The notes under the pieces: model-generated
Told to the model about the DNA's origin: nothing
What the model saw: the letters and a program-made list of their open reading frames with translations, nothing else
Database searches by the model: none
NCBI GenBank assembly: GCA_002483345.1
Contig: DLHS01000004.1
Location: 1-49,761, forward strand
Direction of reading: 5' to 3'
Source of the DNA: Bacteroidetes bacterium UBA7662
GTDB taxonomy: Bacteria; Bacteroidota; Bacteroidia; UBA7662
Length of the DNA: 49,761 nt
Part shown: positions 41,831-49,761 of the stretch, piece by piece
Layout of the letters: each line of letters begins with the position of its first letter
Numbering within the stretch: the first letter of the stretch is position 1
Program-made: the position numbers and the translations under genes

Positions 41831-43696
41831 CTAAAATGCGATGGTTCTGACGTCCCCTGACCCGCATTCGTTGACGAACATCAGCCAGATGGTTGCCGGC
41901 AGCGTACCGACTGTCACATACAGGATTCCGGTCCCCTGACCGCTGATAATACGCCAGTCGCTGGGCAACACCCACAAATACCCTTCTCCTACACCGGCAC
42001 CGGAAGTGGTGATTTCCAGTACGTTGCCAAATTCTTCGAGTGTATCTATACTTACAGCAGCCGGTATAGCCGCCGGCACGGAACAAATCCTGCTGCGAAC
42101 GCCCCTGCCTCCGAAAGTTTCATCTCTGCCCGGCTCAACCGCGGCAGCCAGACTGCGGTCAGCTATCCGAAGCGCGGCTGCCGGTGAATTCCAGCCACCA
42201 CCCCGTAAACCTGCCCCGTTGCCGGTGGCCCCGGGCCAGTTTACCACATCGGCATGACCAGTGCTCGTCAATAAACCATTGCCATGGATGCCGGTATAAA
42301 AACGTCCTGAATCACTGGCCGCACTTACCGTACGTTCCCAGACATTCCCACTCATCTCAAGCACCCCATAACGGGTAGCACTGGCAGTTGTACGGCCCGT
42401 ACTGGCCGTATCCGCCGCAAAAATGCCTACCCTGACAGGCCCGTCCTCAGAATGGGTGGCAGTGTACCAGGCATTTCCGCCTACCGAGGCGTTGCTGTAA
42501 TTGGCCGAGATGATCTCGTCATGCTGACCGGCATTGGCCAGCGAATAGGGGTCAACAGCAATTCCATCAGTTCCCCAGGCATATTCGTTGGCAACACCAC
42601 CGCGCTCACCCCGGGTGGCTTTTTCATATTCCAGCTCGGTCATGGGTCTGAGTGCCGCCCAGTCCAGATAAGCCGCCACATCGGCCCAGCTCAGGTAGTT
42701 GCAGGGGATGTCGGCATAGGCCTCCCCGGCCAGTTCGGCTGTTCCGCCGCTCCAGCTGATGTTATTACGGTCGGTTAGACCATCGTTGTTTTTGCCGTCG
42801 GTACCGGTGATGTCCCGGCTGCTCTGCTGGGTGTCGTACAGGGTATTGAAGAAATCGACCCACTGCCGCTGCGTAATCTCGTACTTCATGGTATAGAAGC
42901 CGGTATAACCCTTGGGAAAGGGTGCCGGCAGGGTGCCTGCACTGCCAATGGTACTGTCACCGGACGCGGAACGCCCCCACAGATTACCGGCAGCGGTCCC
43001 GATGGTCAGTGCATCCTCCGCGGCAATCCGCAACGGAACCGTCGGACCGGAGGTCCAGGAACCGTTGGTGAAAGAACCATCCTCCTGCGCCTGAGTACCT
43101 ACAAAAAATGCTCCCCGGGGCACATAAACCATCTCCAGGGCAGTTACCTGTATTTCTACCAGCGCATTGTCGGCCAGTCCCTGTGCACCATAATTCCAGC
43201 GGATACGCATATTGGTGGCACTGAAAGAACCCGGCTCGGGATTGATGCTGCCATTCGAAACAAATACACCCATGCCCGGATTGGTGCTGACATCAAAGGC
43301 GGCCGAAGGATCCATCAGGCCTACCTCCAGCAAAGCCGGACCCGCACCCTGACCTCCCCAGCTACCGGCATCGTGCCCGGTCAGATTCAGATGGGCATGT
43401 CGCCAGGTACCTCCCAATACCCTGTATTTGACAAAAACCCAGGCGGCATCGTGATTGTTCATCCCGATGGCATAATTCAAACGCCAGGCATTGTCCCAGC
43501 TGAGGTCGAAACGGATAAAAGTAAAATTGGCTGCATTGTTGGCCCCCGCGGAGGTGTCCCGGTCGGTAAGCCGCACATTGCTGACGAGTATGTTGTTGGC
43601 CCTGGCAGAAAGGCCGGTCAGCAACAGTAAGCCCAGCACAAAAAGTTTCCGGCCGTGCAGCCACTGGAATGGGTTGAGGGGGGAGTACTGTCTCAT
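41831..43696 (-). CDS. Secreted FGE-sulfatase/C-type-lectin-fold protein (paralogue 3)
   Basis: A 621-residue secreted protein. An N-terminal beta domain (about 35-200, LSWDNAWRLNYAIG, HDAAWVFVKYRV) is followed by the FGE-like domain (about 205-525): LEMVYVPRGAFFVG, MKYEITQRQWVDF, PCNYLSWADVAAYLDWAALRP, EMSGNVWERT, LRGGGWNSPA and GGRGVRS. The paired catalytic cysteines of true formylglycine-generating enzyme are not visible, so a binding role is likelier than catalysis. The C-terminal 80 residues form a PKD-like module (YLWVLPSDWRIISGQGTG). It lacks the 55-residue insertion of its two paralogues. The ATGA overlap with paralogue 2 shows an operon. Confidence 0.87.
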   Translation of the reverse strand: MRQYSPLNPFQWLHGRKLFVLGLLLLTGLSARANNILVSNVRLTDRDTSAGANNAANFTFIRFDLSWDNAWRLNYAIGMNNHDAAWVFVKYRVLGGTWRHAHLNLTGHDAGSWGGQGAGPALLEVGLMDPSAAFDVSTNPGMGVFVSNGSINPEPGSFSATNMRIRWNYGAQGLADNALVEIQVTALEMVYVPRGAFFVGTQAQEDGSFTNGSWTSGPTVPLRIAAEDALTIGTAAGNLWGRSASGDSTIGSAGTLPAPFPKGYTGFYTMKYEITQRQWVDFFNTLYDTQQSSRDITGTDGKNNDGLTDRNNISWSGGTAELAGEAYADIPCNYLSWADVAAYLDWAALRPMTELEYEKATRGERGGVANEYAWGTDGIAVDPYSLANAGQHDEIISANYSNASVGGNAWYTATHSEDGPVRVGIFAADTASTGRTTASATRYGVLEMSGNVWERTVSAASDSGRFYTGIHGNGLLTSTGHADVVNWPGATGNGAGLRGGGWNSPAAALRIADRSLAAAVEPGRDETFGGRGVRSRICSVPAAIPAAVSIDTLEEFGNVLEITTSGAGVGEGYLWVLPSDWRIISGQGTGILYVTVGTLPATIWLMFVNECGSGDVRTIAF

Positions 43697-45837
43697 TCTG
43701 CCGCTAAGGTTATGAATAAACTTGTTTCAGGCCCTGAACCACAAGCATTAAAGGCAGCTACCCGCAATAAACCCGACTGACTGGCATATACTTCTATGGT
43801 AGCGGTACCCTGCCCGCTGATGATTTCCCAGCCGTTCGGAACAATCCACCAGTAAGCACTGCCGGCTCCGGAAGCGGTATAAGTGCTCCGGTCGATGGCT
43901 ATCAGGGTAGCATCTCCTGAAAGCAGGACAGTACCTGCCGCAGCTGTACAACCCGCAGTGCGTACGCCACGACCACCAGCCAGATTGCTCCGGCTTGCCG
44001 CAGTGTCAGCAGCGCGCTGACGGTCTGCAACGCGCAGGCTGTTGGCGTCGTCCGACCAACTGCCACCACGTAATCCCTGCCCCGCGGTTCCTGCCGCCGG
44101 CCAGGCATTTACATCGGCGTTTCCGTAGACAGTCACATCGGTTGTATCGTTGAGAAGCGCGCCATTGCCGTGAAGTCCTGTAAAACCACGACCAAAGGGC
44201 TGTCCGGTACTCACCAGCTGTTCGTACACATTACCGCTTAACTCCATGATGCCCCACAAGGAACCTCCTGATTCACTGCGACTGGTAGAATCACCGGCAA
44301 ACGACCCGGTCCGCAAGGGTCCCTGTACCTGAGCGGTATTGCCAAAAACGGCATTCGCGGCGGCGGTATTGGAGTATTCATCAGCCTGCCCGCCGTTGGT
44401 GATATTATCGGCAGCCGTGATATCGGTACGGCTCCAGGCAAAGGCGTTGGCGACGGGTTCGCGCTGTCCGCGGGCAGCTTTTTCATATTCCAGCTCTGTC
44501 ATCGGACGGAGGGCTGACCAGTCGAGATAAGCTGCCACATCTGCCCAATTGAGCCAGTTGGCAGCAATAAATTGTCCGTCGGAAGCTTCACTGCCGGTAC
44601 CATTGCCGTTGAGATCGCAATAAAAGCGGATGGGTAACTGTGCTGCGACCGTCCCGTCGCAACGGATGCCGTTGCGGGCAGCAATCGAGGAACTGTTCGA
44701 CATCACATAGCGGTTGGTTACGCTGGTAGTGGTGGCGTCGAGGGCTGTGGCTGTCCTTGTATTTTGCTGCAGTCGGTTCAGTGAATTCAGGAAATCGACA
44801 TGTTGTTGCTGACTGATTTCGTATTTCATGCTGTAAAAGGCGGCAAATCCTTTCGGAAAACCTGCAGGAAGTCCCTGCGTTGTGCTGTTGTTGTAATCAT
44901 CGGGGGTGGTCATGCCATCCGCGTTGTTGTTGGCCAGCTGACCGGCCAGTGTTCCGCCCAGGGTAACGGAATCTTCGCTGAGCAGTTGGAAAGGTGTGTT
45001 GGCGGCAGCATCACGGAACTGACCCCGGACGGTGTTTGAAGAACCATCTCCTGCAAAAAAAGTACCTTCCGGTACATATACCATTTCGAGTGCAAACAAA
45101 CGTATCTCCACCACATCGTCGTGACCCACCTGATTCAACCGGTAGTTCCAGCGCAGTTGCGCGTTGCTGATGCTGAAGCTGCCGTAACCTTCACCGGAAC
45201 GGTAGATAAATACACCCATTCCGGGGTTGGCGGCTGAATCAAAGGCAGCCCCCGGCGTTTGCAAACCGGTTTCATACTGTGCGGAAGTGCCGCTTCCGGC
45301 TATGTGATCCGCTGAATTACCCAGCCAGGCATGTTCCCATATCCGACTGGCCCCCACCACAGCTCCCGCAGAAAGGGGTGTAACCGGACTGAGGTTTACT
45401 TCAAATTGTGTAGCACTGAGTATGGCCCTGACCACGCTGCCGGCTGCAAAAGCACCTGTGCCGCTGTTTACCCAAACAGGCATACCCACCCGTAATCCGG
45501 CCGTGGTATTGACAGTAACAACTGTTCCGGTGCTGCTGGCGCTGCTTGCTGAAGTATAATCACTTCCACCTACCCGGAACTTCACAAATACCCAGGCCGC
45601 ATCGTGGTTGTTGATATCGGAGGCTGCACTGTAACGCCACGAGTTCTCCCAGCTCAGGTCAAATTGCACAAAGGAGACTCCGGTAGTGGTATCCTGATTA
45701 AGCAGGGTAACATTGCTGAGTTGTATGTTACCCGCCTGTGCCTGCTGGCTGAAAAGAATGACCACCAGGACAGTCAGCAAGCTGTATAGCGGGTTTCTCA
45801 GGTAGTTTTCCAGTTTGTATGGGTTACGGCAGCTCAT
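43693..45837 (-). CDS. Secreted FGE-sulfatase/C-type-lectin-fold protein (paralogue 2)
   Basis: A 714-residue secreted protein with the same plan as its neighbours: signal peptide, N-terminal beta domain, an FGE-like domain (about 250-630, LEMVYVPEGTFFAGD, MKYEISQQQHVDFLN, NWLNWADVAAYLDWSALRPMTELEYEK, LRGGSWSDDANSLRVADR) and a C-terminal PKD-like module (AYWWIVPNGWEIISGQGT). Residues about 100-170 hold an extra beta module (TGTVVTVNTTAGLRVGMPV) shared with paralogue 1 only. It also shares with paralogue 1 the insert RNGIRCDG...FYCDLNGNG inside the FGE domain. It overlaps both neighbours by ATGA. The role is unknown; ligand binding at the cell surface is inferred. Confidence 0.87.
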   Translation of the reverse strand: MSCRNPYKLENYLRNPLYSLLTVLVVILFSQQAQAGNIQLSNVTLLNQDTTTGVSFVQFDLSWENSWRYSAASDINNHDAAWVFVKFRVGGSDYTSASSASSTGTVVTVNTTAGLRVGMPVWVNSGTGAFAAGSVVRAILSATQFEVNLSPVTPLSAGAVVGASRIWEHAWLGNSADHIAGSGTSAQYETGLQTPGAAFDSAANPGMGVFIYRSGEGYGSFSISNAQLRWNYRLNQVGHDDVVEIRLFALEMVYVPEGTFFAGDGSSNTVRGQFRDAAANTPFQLLSEDSVTLGGTLAGQLANNNADGMTTPDDYNNSTTQGLPAGFPKGFAAFYSMKYEISQQQHVDFLNSLNRLQQNTRTATALDATTTSVTNRYVMSNSSSIAARNGIRCDGTVAAQLPIRFYCDLNGNGTGSEASDGQFIAANWLNWADVAAYLDWSALRPMTELEYEKAARGQREPVANAFAWSRTDITAADNITNGGQADEYSNTAAANAVFGNTAQVQGPLRTGSFAGDSTSRSESGGSLWGIMELSGNVYEQLVSTGQPFGRGFTGLHGNGALLNDTTDVTVYGNADVNAWPAAGTAGQGLRGGSWSDDANSLRVADRQRAADTAASRSNLAGGRGVRTAGCTAAAGTVLLSGDATLIAIDRSTYTASGAGSAYWWIVPNGWEIISGQGTATIEVYASQSGLLRVAAFNACGSGPETSLFITLAAE

Positions 45838-47750
45838 AATCCTCCTTCAATAATGGCTGCTGAGGATGGTAATAGTCTGCCACCTCGTCCGCCACTGATG
45901 TTTTCCCGCCCGCTTACCACGGTTGCTGCCCGGGAGCGATCTGAAATGGTCAGGGCGGTGATGGCATCTGCCCAGTTACCACCCCGGAAACCAACGCCTG
46001 TCGCAGTGGTGTCGGGCCAGTTGTTTACATCGGCCTGACCAGCATCGGTGGTTTTGCCATCGCCGTGAAGTCCCGTAAAACTCCGGCCATCGGCATGACC
46101 AACGGTGATGGTTCTTTCCCAGACATTGCCACTCAGCTCGAGTATGCCGTAAAAACCGGCACCGGCCTGCAGACGCGAACTTTCACCATCTGCAAAGACA
46201 CCTGTGCGAAGCGGACCGCTTACACCACCCTGATTGCCGGCATTGACCTGAGCAGCAGCATTGCTGGCCGTTTCATCGCGGGCACCACCATTGCTGATGC
46301 CGGTGGCTTCGGTAATCCCGGTTGTTCCCCAGGCATAGGCGTCGGGTGTGGCGGACAGGTTTCCCCGGCCGGCTTTTTCAAATTCAAGTTCCGTGAGGGG
46401 ACGAAGTCCGGCCCAGTCGAGATAGGTGGCGACATCGGCCCACGACAAAAAATTGCAGGCCAGAAAAGCACCATCCGCGCTTTCGCCGGAGGTGCCGTTG
46501 GCATTCAGGTCGCAGTAAAAGGTTAGCGGGGCTGTTCCGTCTATCGTCGCGTCACAACGCAGGCTGTTTCGGTTGGTGACCGTACTGGTGCCCGACAGCA
46601 CAAAGCGGTTGGTAACACTGGTGATGCCTTCGCTAAGATCGGTTTCTGTACGCTCGTTCTGCTGGTTGCGCCGGAGGGAATTCAGGAAATCGACATAGGC
46701 TTGCTGCGATATTTCATGTTTCATGCTGTAGAAGGCAGCGTAACCGGTGGGGAAGTCAGCAGCAAGCGAAGCGGTGCCGGTACCTGTCAGGTCAAGTTCT
46801 CCCCGGGCACTCAGGTTGGCAGCATTGGATCCGGCATTGTTGCCCTGCAGGGTCGGTGCCACCGCGCCAATCAGATAGGGGATGGTGTTTCCCGCGGTAT
46901 TGTCGGCGGTTGTAAAGCTGTTGGTTTCGGTACCGCCACTTCCTGCCAGAAAACTCCCTTCCGGTACATATACCATTTCGATGCCGAAAACCTGCACATC
47001 CACAATGGCATCATCACCAAGGCCTTGCAGGCGATAGTTCCAGCGCAGAGCAAGGTCTGTCAGACTGATATCGCCACTGCCGGGGGCAGAGCGGTACACA
47101 AAGGCGCCAACACCGGGATTGGTGCTGGCATCAAAACCGCCACCACCAGCCGATTCGTCGGGCAATCCGATCTGAACAGTCGTGCCGGCCGGAACACTGT
47201 GGTCGTCGTTGTGCAACCAGGCAGCTTCCCAGATGCGGGTCGCCTCCACGGTGGCATTGCTGATGGCACCGGTAGTGGCGACCGACAGGGTTATTTCGCT
47301 CGTGGCGGTGTCGATGGCTGTTATCAGGGTATTAGCACCCAGGGTACCGGTGCCTGCGGTGATATGCAGGGGTTGACCTACCCGAAGACCCAGCGTACTG
47401 TTTACAGTCAGGGTGGTAGCACCCGAAGAGGCGCTGAGAACCGTAAACAGCGGATTCACAAAACCTACCCGGAACTTCACAAATACCCAGGCGGCATCCC
47501 AGTTGGCCGGGGCGAGGGTAGGCGGAAGCCTCCAGCTGTTATCCCAGCTCAGGTCGAATTGCACCCGTACTGTGCCGGCGGTTGTGTCGAGATTGGCCAG
47601 ACGGGTATTTTGAATGCGTATGTTGCTTGCGGAAATGCTTTGGGATAAAAGTAATCCCCAAAGCAGCAACCCTCCCCACCTGCACATGAAAGCGGACAGC
47701 AGGTTGCTATAACCTGTTGCTTTGTGAGTTTGCCCGCTTGTTTTGCTCAT
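45834..47750 (-). CDS. Secreted FGE-sulfatase/C-type-lectin-fold protein (paralogue 1)
   Basis: A 638-residue secreted protein, the first gene of the 28-kb minus-strand block. The signal segment ends SISAS. The N-terminal beta domain carries the extra module GATTLTVNSTLGLRVGQPL (about 105-165). The FGE-like domain (about 255-630) has IEMVYVPEGSFLAG, MKHEISQQAYVDFLN, NFLSWADVATYLDWAGLRPLTELEFEK, ELSGNVWERT and FRGGNWADAITAL. Unlike the other two paralogues it stops right after GGRGGR and lacks the PKD-like tail. Catalytic cysteines typical of formylglycine-generating enzyme are not seen. A candidate -7 box lies at 47909-47916. Confidence 0.87.
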   Translation of the reverse strand: MSKTSGQTHKATGYSNLLSAFMCRWGGLLLWGLLLSQSISASNIRIQNTRLANLDTTAGTVRVQFDLSWDNSWRLPPTLAPANWDAAWVFVKFRVGFVNPLFTVLSASSGATTLTVNSTLGLRVGQPLHITAGTGTLGANTLITAIDTATSEITLSVATTGAISNATVEATRIWEAAWLHNDDHSVPAGTTVQIGLPDESAGGGGFDASTNPGVGAFVYRSAPGSGDISLTDLALRWNYRLQGLGDDAIVDVQVFGIEMVYVPEGSFLAGSGGTETNSFTTADNTAGNTIPYLIGAVAPTLQGNNAGSNAANLSARGELDLTGTGTASLAADFPTGYAAFYSMKHEISQQAYVDFLNSLRRNQQNERTETDLSEGITSVTNRFVLSGTSTVTNRNSLRCDATIDGTAPLTFYCDLNANGTSGESADGAFLACNFLSWADVATYLDWAGLRPLTELEFEKAGRGNLSATPDAYAWGTTGITEATGISNGGARDETASNAAAQVNAGNQGGVSGPLRTGVFADGESSRLQAGAGFYGILELSGNVWERTITVGHADGRSFTGLHGDGKTTDAGQADVNNWPDTTATGVGFRGGNWADAITALTISDRSRAATVVSGRENISGGRGGRLLPSSAAIIEGGL

Positions 47751-47908
47751 ACGTTTTCCGTAGTCCCTGGTTTAAGGTAATCAGCCCGTTGCTGCCTCCG
47801 GAACAAACCAACGTAAACCGGAGCAAGAACGTTTGAGGCTCTCCGATGGTTTGTCTCTTTCGCGGCAATTTTCCAAATTCGAGAATTTAAAACGGGCCGT
47901 AACCGTTA

Positions 47909-47916
47909 CAAAACTA
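47909..47916 (-). promoter_or_regulatory. Candidate -7 box for the FGE-fold operon
   Basis: TAGTTTTG on the minus strand matches TAnnTTTG. It would give a leader of about 155 nt before the ATG at 47750. No TTG lies at the usual distance upstream (one is 10 nt away), so support is weak. Confidence 0.3.
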
Positions 47917-48326
47917 CGATTGTTTTCAAATGAAAAAACATTAAAAATCAGCCCCTCTGTCCCGGGGCCTTCCGGTAAGCGGCGCTGACCGGTATAAATA
48001 CACGGTAAATCCCTTGTAATCATCCCATAAGGCAGCCGGAGCCGGAGCCGGGAGTGCGTACGCTTCTTTTTTCCTGAAAACAAGGCATAAATGCTTTAAT
48101 GGTAGAATTTTAGTTAATCCTACAGGACTGTTTTTTACTGAAAACCCTGAAAACCTTAAGGATAATACGGGCGTTACGTAACCAATAAGCGTTGTATTTA
48201 AGGGCTGTTTTTATTTTTTTAAACAAAAATTTGTAAGGGTATTATTTCCTTTTTAAGAGGCCCCTCAACCGGGCAAAAAATGTGTTGAGTGTTACAATTT
48301 TGTCCCAAATATGGAATTTCAGATGT

Positions 48327-48346
48327 CCCGAAAATTCTTTTTCGGG
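48327..48346. other. Strong 8-bp hairpin in the divergent region
   Basis: CCCGAAAA (48327-48334) pairs perfectly with TTTTCGGG (48339-48346) across a 4-nt loop. No T run follows on either strand, so it does not look like a standard terminator. It could be a protein-binding palindrome or an RNA structure; it lies 120 nt before the metallophosphoesterase start. Confidence 0.5.
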
Positions 48347-48468
48347 TGGGTTGAATCAGGTGGTTTTCAGTCCGCCGGAAAGGCAGTCAGTGGCTTTGCC
48401 GCGACAGTCATGGGAAGGATTGAACCATTTTGCCTGAAATAACATAGTTTATCCGATATACTTCTGCT

Positions 48469-49692
48469 ATGCGTCGCAATCCTTTGCCTTTTTTATTGCT
48501 TTTCCTGACTTTTTTTATCGGAATTTACAGTTATACCGCCTCCGGCGTCGGCAGTCTTGCCCTTCAGTTTTCGGCTTTTTCTCCCGGTACTGCCCAGCTT
48601 GTTTACTGGATGTTCCACCTGCTTTTGCTGGGGCTGGTCATAGCCGGAGCCTTTCGTATCCGCAGCGGAAAGGGTACGCCTGTCTGGATGACTTTCGCCG
48701 CCAACAGCATGCTGGCATTGCTGGTATCCCAGCTGGTATTTTCACTTGTTTTGTTTTTGGGAGATGTAGGCAGATGGAGCAACCGCCTGTTTTCGGCCGG
48801 CGCTCCGGTAGAAAGAAGCGAAGGTCTGCTGCTCACCGGGCTTGCGCTGGCAGCTATACCCCTGATTGCTTTCGTACACGGAACCACCCGGGGTAAATAC
48901 CGCTATACCGTCAAAAAGCAAATCCTGTACTTCGATGATCTTCCGGCTGCTTTCGATGGGTTTACCCTCACCCAGATATCAGATGTGCACGCAGGCAGTT
49001 TTACCGATGCGCAGGCTGTCGCCAAGGGTATTGACAAAGTGAATGCGCTGAAAAGTGATTTATTTGTGTTTACCGGTGATCTGGTCAACAATGTATCGAC
49101 CGAATTCGAGCCCTGGGTAAGTCACTTCAGCAAAATCAAAGCACCTTACGGTCAGTTTTCCATCTTCGGTAACCACGATTACGGCGATTATGCCCGCTGG
49201 TCCTCGCCTGAAGCCAAACGAGTCAATCTCGAACAGCTCAAAAAACTGCATGCCCAAACCGGCTTCCGCCTCTTGTTGGATGAAAATATCACCCTCGAAA
49301 AGGACGGACAGCAGATCCACCTGCTGGGTATCCAGAACTGGGGTGAGGGCTTCAGCCAGTACGGTGATTTCAACAAAACCATGCAGGGAGTACCGGAAGA
49401 TGGGTTTAAAATTCTCCTCTCACATGACCCTACCCATTTCGAAAGCCAGGTCAAAAACCATCCAGCCAAGGTGCACCTGACCTTGTCGGGCCATACCCAT
49501 GGCATGCAATTCGGCATTGAAATTTTCGGCTTTAAATGGAGCCCGGTACAGTACCGTTACCGCCGCTGGGCAGGTCTGTACCAGGAAAACGACCGGTATC
49601 TCTACATCAACCGCGGTTTTGGTTTCCTCGGTTTTTCAGGCCGCATCGGGATATGGCCGGAGATTACGCAAATCGTTTTGAAAGCGCGTTAA
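48469..49692 (+). CDS. Membrane-anchored metallophosphoesterase (YkuE/YkoQ-like)
   Basis: A 407-residue protein with four predicted N-terminal membrane helices (about 5-140) followed by a calcineurin-type phosphoesterase domain (about 160-400). Metal motifs are intact: SDVHAG, FTGDLVNN, GNHDYG, LSHDP and SGHTHGMQFG. The membrane plus phosphoesterase layout resembles YkuE/YkoQ and other envelope phosphoesterases. The substrate is unknown; phospholipid or nucleotide-sugar diphosphates are possible. Its stop codon lies in the middle of a 12-bp perfect palindrome (49685-49696). Confidence 0.92.
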   Translation: MRRNPLPFLLLFLTFFIGIYSYTASGVGSLALQFSAFSPGTAQLVYWMFHLLLLGLVIAGAFRIRSGKGTPVWMTFAANSMLALLVSQLVFSLVLFLGDVGRWSNRLFSAGAPVERSEGLLLTGLALAAIPLIAFVHGTTRGKYRYTVKKQILYFDDLPAAFDGFTLTQISDVHAGSFTDAQAVAKGIDKVNALKSDLFVFTGDLVNNVSTEFEPWVSHFSKIKAPYGQFSIFGNHDYGDYARWSSPEAKRVNLEQLKKLHAQTGFRLLLDENITLEKDGQQIHLLGIQNWGEGFSQYGDFNKTMQGVPEDGFKILLSHDPTHFESQVKNHPAKVHLTLSGHTHGMQFGIEIFGFKWSPVQYRYRRWAGLYQENDRYLYINRGFGFLGFSGRIGIWPEITQIVLKAR

Positions 49693-49736
49693 CGCGATTT
49701 TGGGTATATCCCACCCCGGATGGGGTTGGATGATAT
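49685..49736 (+). terminator. Palindrome and hairpin after the metallophosphoesterase gene
   Basis: CGCGTTAACGCG (49685-49696) is a perfect palindrome over the stop codon and is followed by ATTTTGGG. A second stem, CCACCCC (49711-49717) with GGGGTTGG (49722-49729, one-base bulge), follows closely. Neither has a long T run, so termination is only suggested. Confidence 0.35.
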
Positions 49737-49761
49737 GGACGTGGCGGGCATGATTTTTTTA

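Larger units (their letters stand above)
47751..48468. other. 718-nt divergent intergenic region
   Basis: No plausible gene in either strand; a 100-residue minus-strand frame here has an arginine/serine-rich random composition. It contains an imperfect CTCCGG/CCGGAG inverted repeat (about 47805-47825), a short GGAGCC triplicate near 48036-48053, AT-rich DNA from 48100 to 48300, and a strong hairpin at 48327-48346. It should hold the promoters of the minus-strand block and of the metallophosphoesterase gene. Confidence 0.5.

Noticed and set aside
46701..47648. Plus-strand ORF of 315 residues opposite FGE-fold paralogue 1
   Set aside because: The opposite strand has recognisable domains and shares them with two paralogues; the plus-strand product shows only glycine-rich random sequence.
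41831..47750. Diversity-generating retroelement targets
   Set aside because: The fold would suit, but no reverse transcriptase, template repeat or Avd gene was seen in the window.
47781..48083. Minus-strand ORF of 100 residues upstream of the FGE-fold operon
   Set aside because: Composition is random and basic, with no signal or family; it lies where promoters are expected.

Overview
The window comes from a member of the Bacteroidota, probably an environmental Saprospiria/Chitinophagia-type lineage; the rank below phylum is inference. The evidence is a giant adhesin ending in a type IX secretion (T9SS) C-terminal sorting domain, DUF4402-type pilins, PorT-like barrels, LxxC lipoproteins, and Bacteroidota-type promoter elements (TAnnTTTG, in one case with TTG 19 nt upstream). 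No rRNA, tRNA, CRISPR array, transposase or prophage was seen.

Left part (about 0.2-11.7 kb) is housekeeping and envelope. It holds a tightly overlapping minus-strand operon (ABC ATPase, ABC permease, Ppx/GppA phosphatase, secreted acetolactate-decarboxylase-like protein), then a TPR sensor histidine kinase, a DUF4349 lipoprotein, a small outer-membrane protein, a patatin fused to an outer-membrane barrel, and a nrnA/FKBP pair. After an 870-nt gap without a convincing gene comes a plus-strand cluster (12.6-18.3 kb) that looks like an envelope-stress island: an AraC-type regulator, a coiled-coil lipoprotein, a PorT-like barrel, an lmo0937-type micro-protein, YtxH, a holin-like protein, an AI-2E-family permease and a cupin. 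It closes on a strong terminator facing an AlkB-like membrane di-iron hydroxylase.

Right part (19.6-47.8 kb) is a 28-kb block entirely on the minus strand and is the most interesting content. In transcription order it encodes: three paralogous secreted proteins with an FGE-sulfatase/C-type-lectin-like fold; a 3668-residue repeat adhesin with a T9SS signal; three short pilin-like subunits; a DUF4402 pilin; a periplasmic pilus chaperone; an outer-membrane usher-like protein with an unusual C-terminal TPR extension; a single polypeptide combining a FliF-like ring domain, a transmembrane helix and FliG-like cytoplasmic domains; a TPR lipoprotein whose repeat resembles the usher's TPRs; and MotA and MotB. 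The last five genes are packed with overlaps or a short gap. No flagellar rod, hook, filament, export or FliM/FliN gene is present.

The simplest reading is an ion-driven rotary motor (MotAB stator plus a FliF-FliG rotor) wired through periplasmic TPR modules to an outer-membrane usher that assembles a DUF4402 pilus. Chaperone-usher assembly normally needs no energy source, so a dedicated motor operon would be new biology. The domain calls are read directly from the protein sequences; the coupling and function are inference. The window ends with a membrane-anchored metallophosphoesterase on the plus strand.
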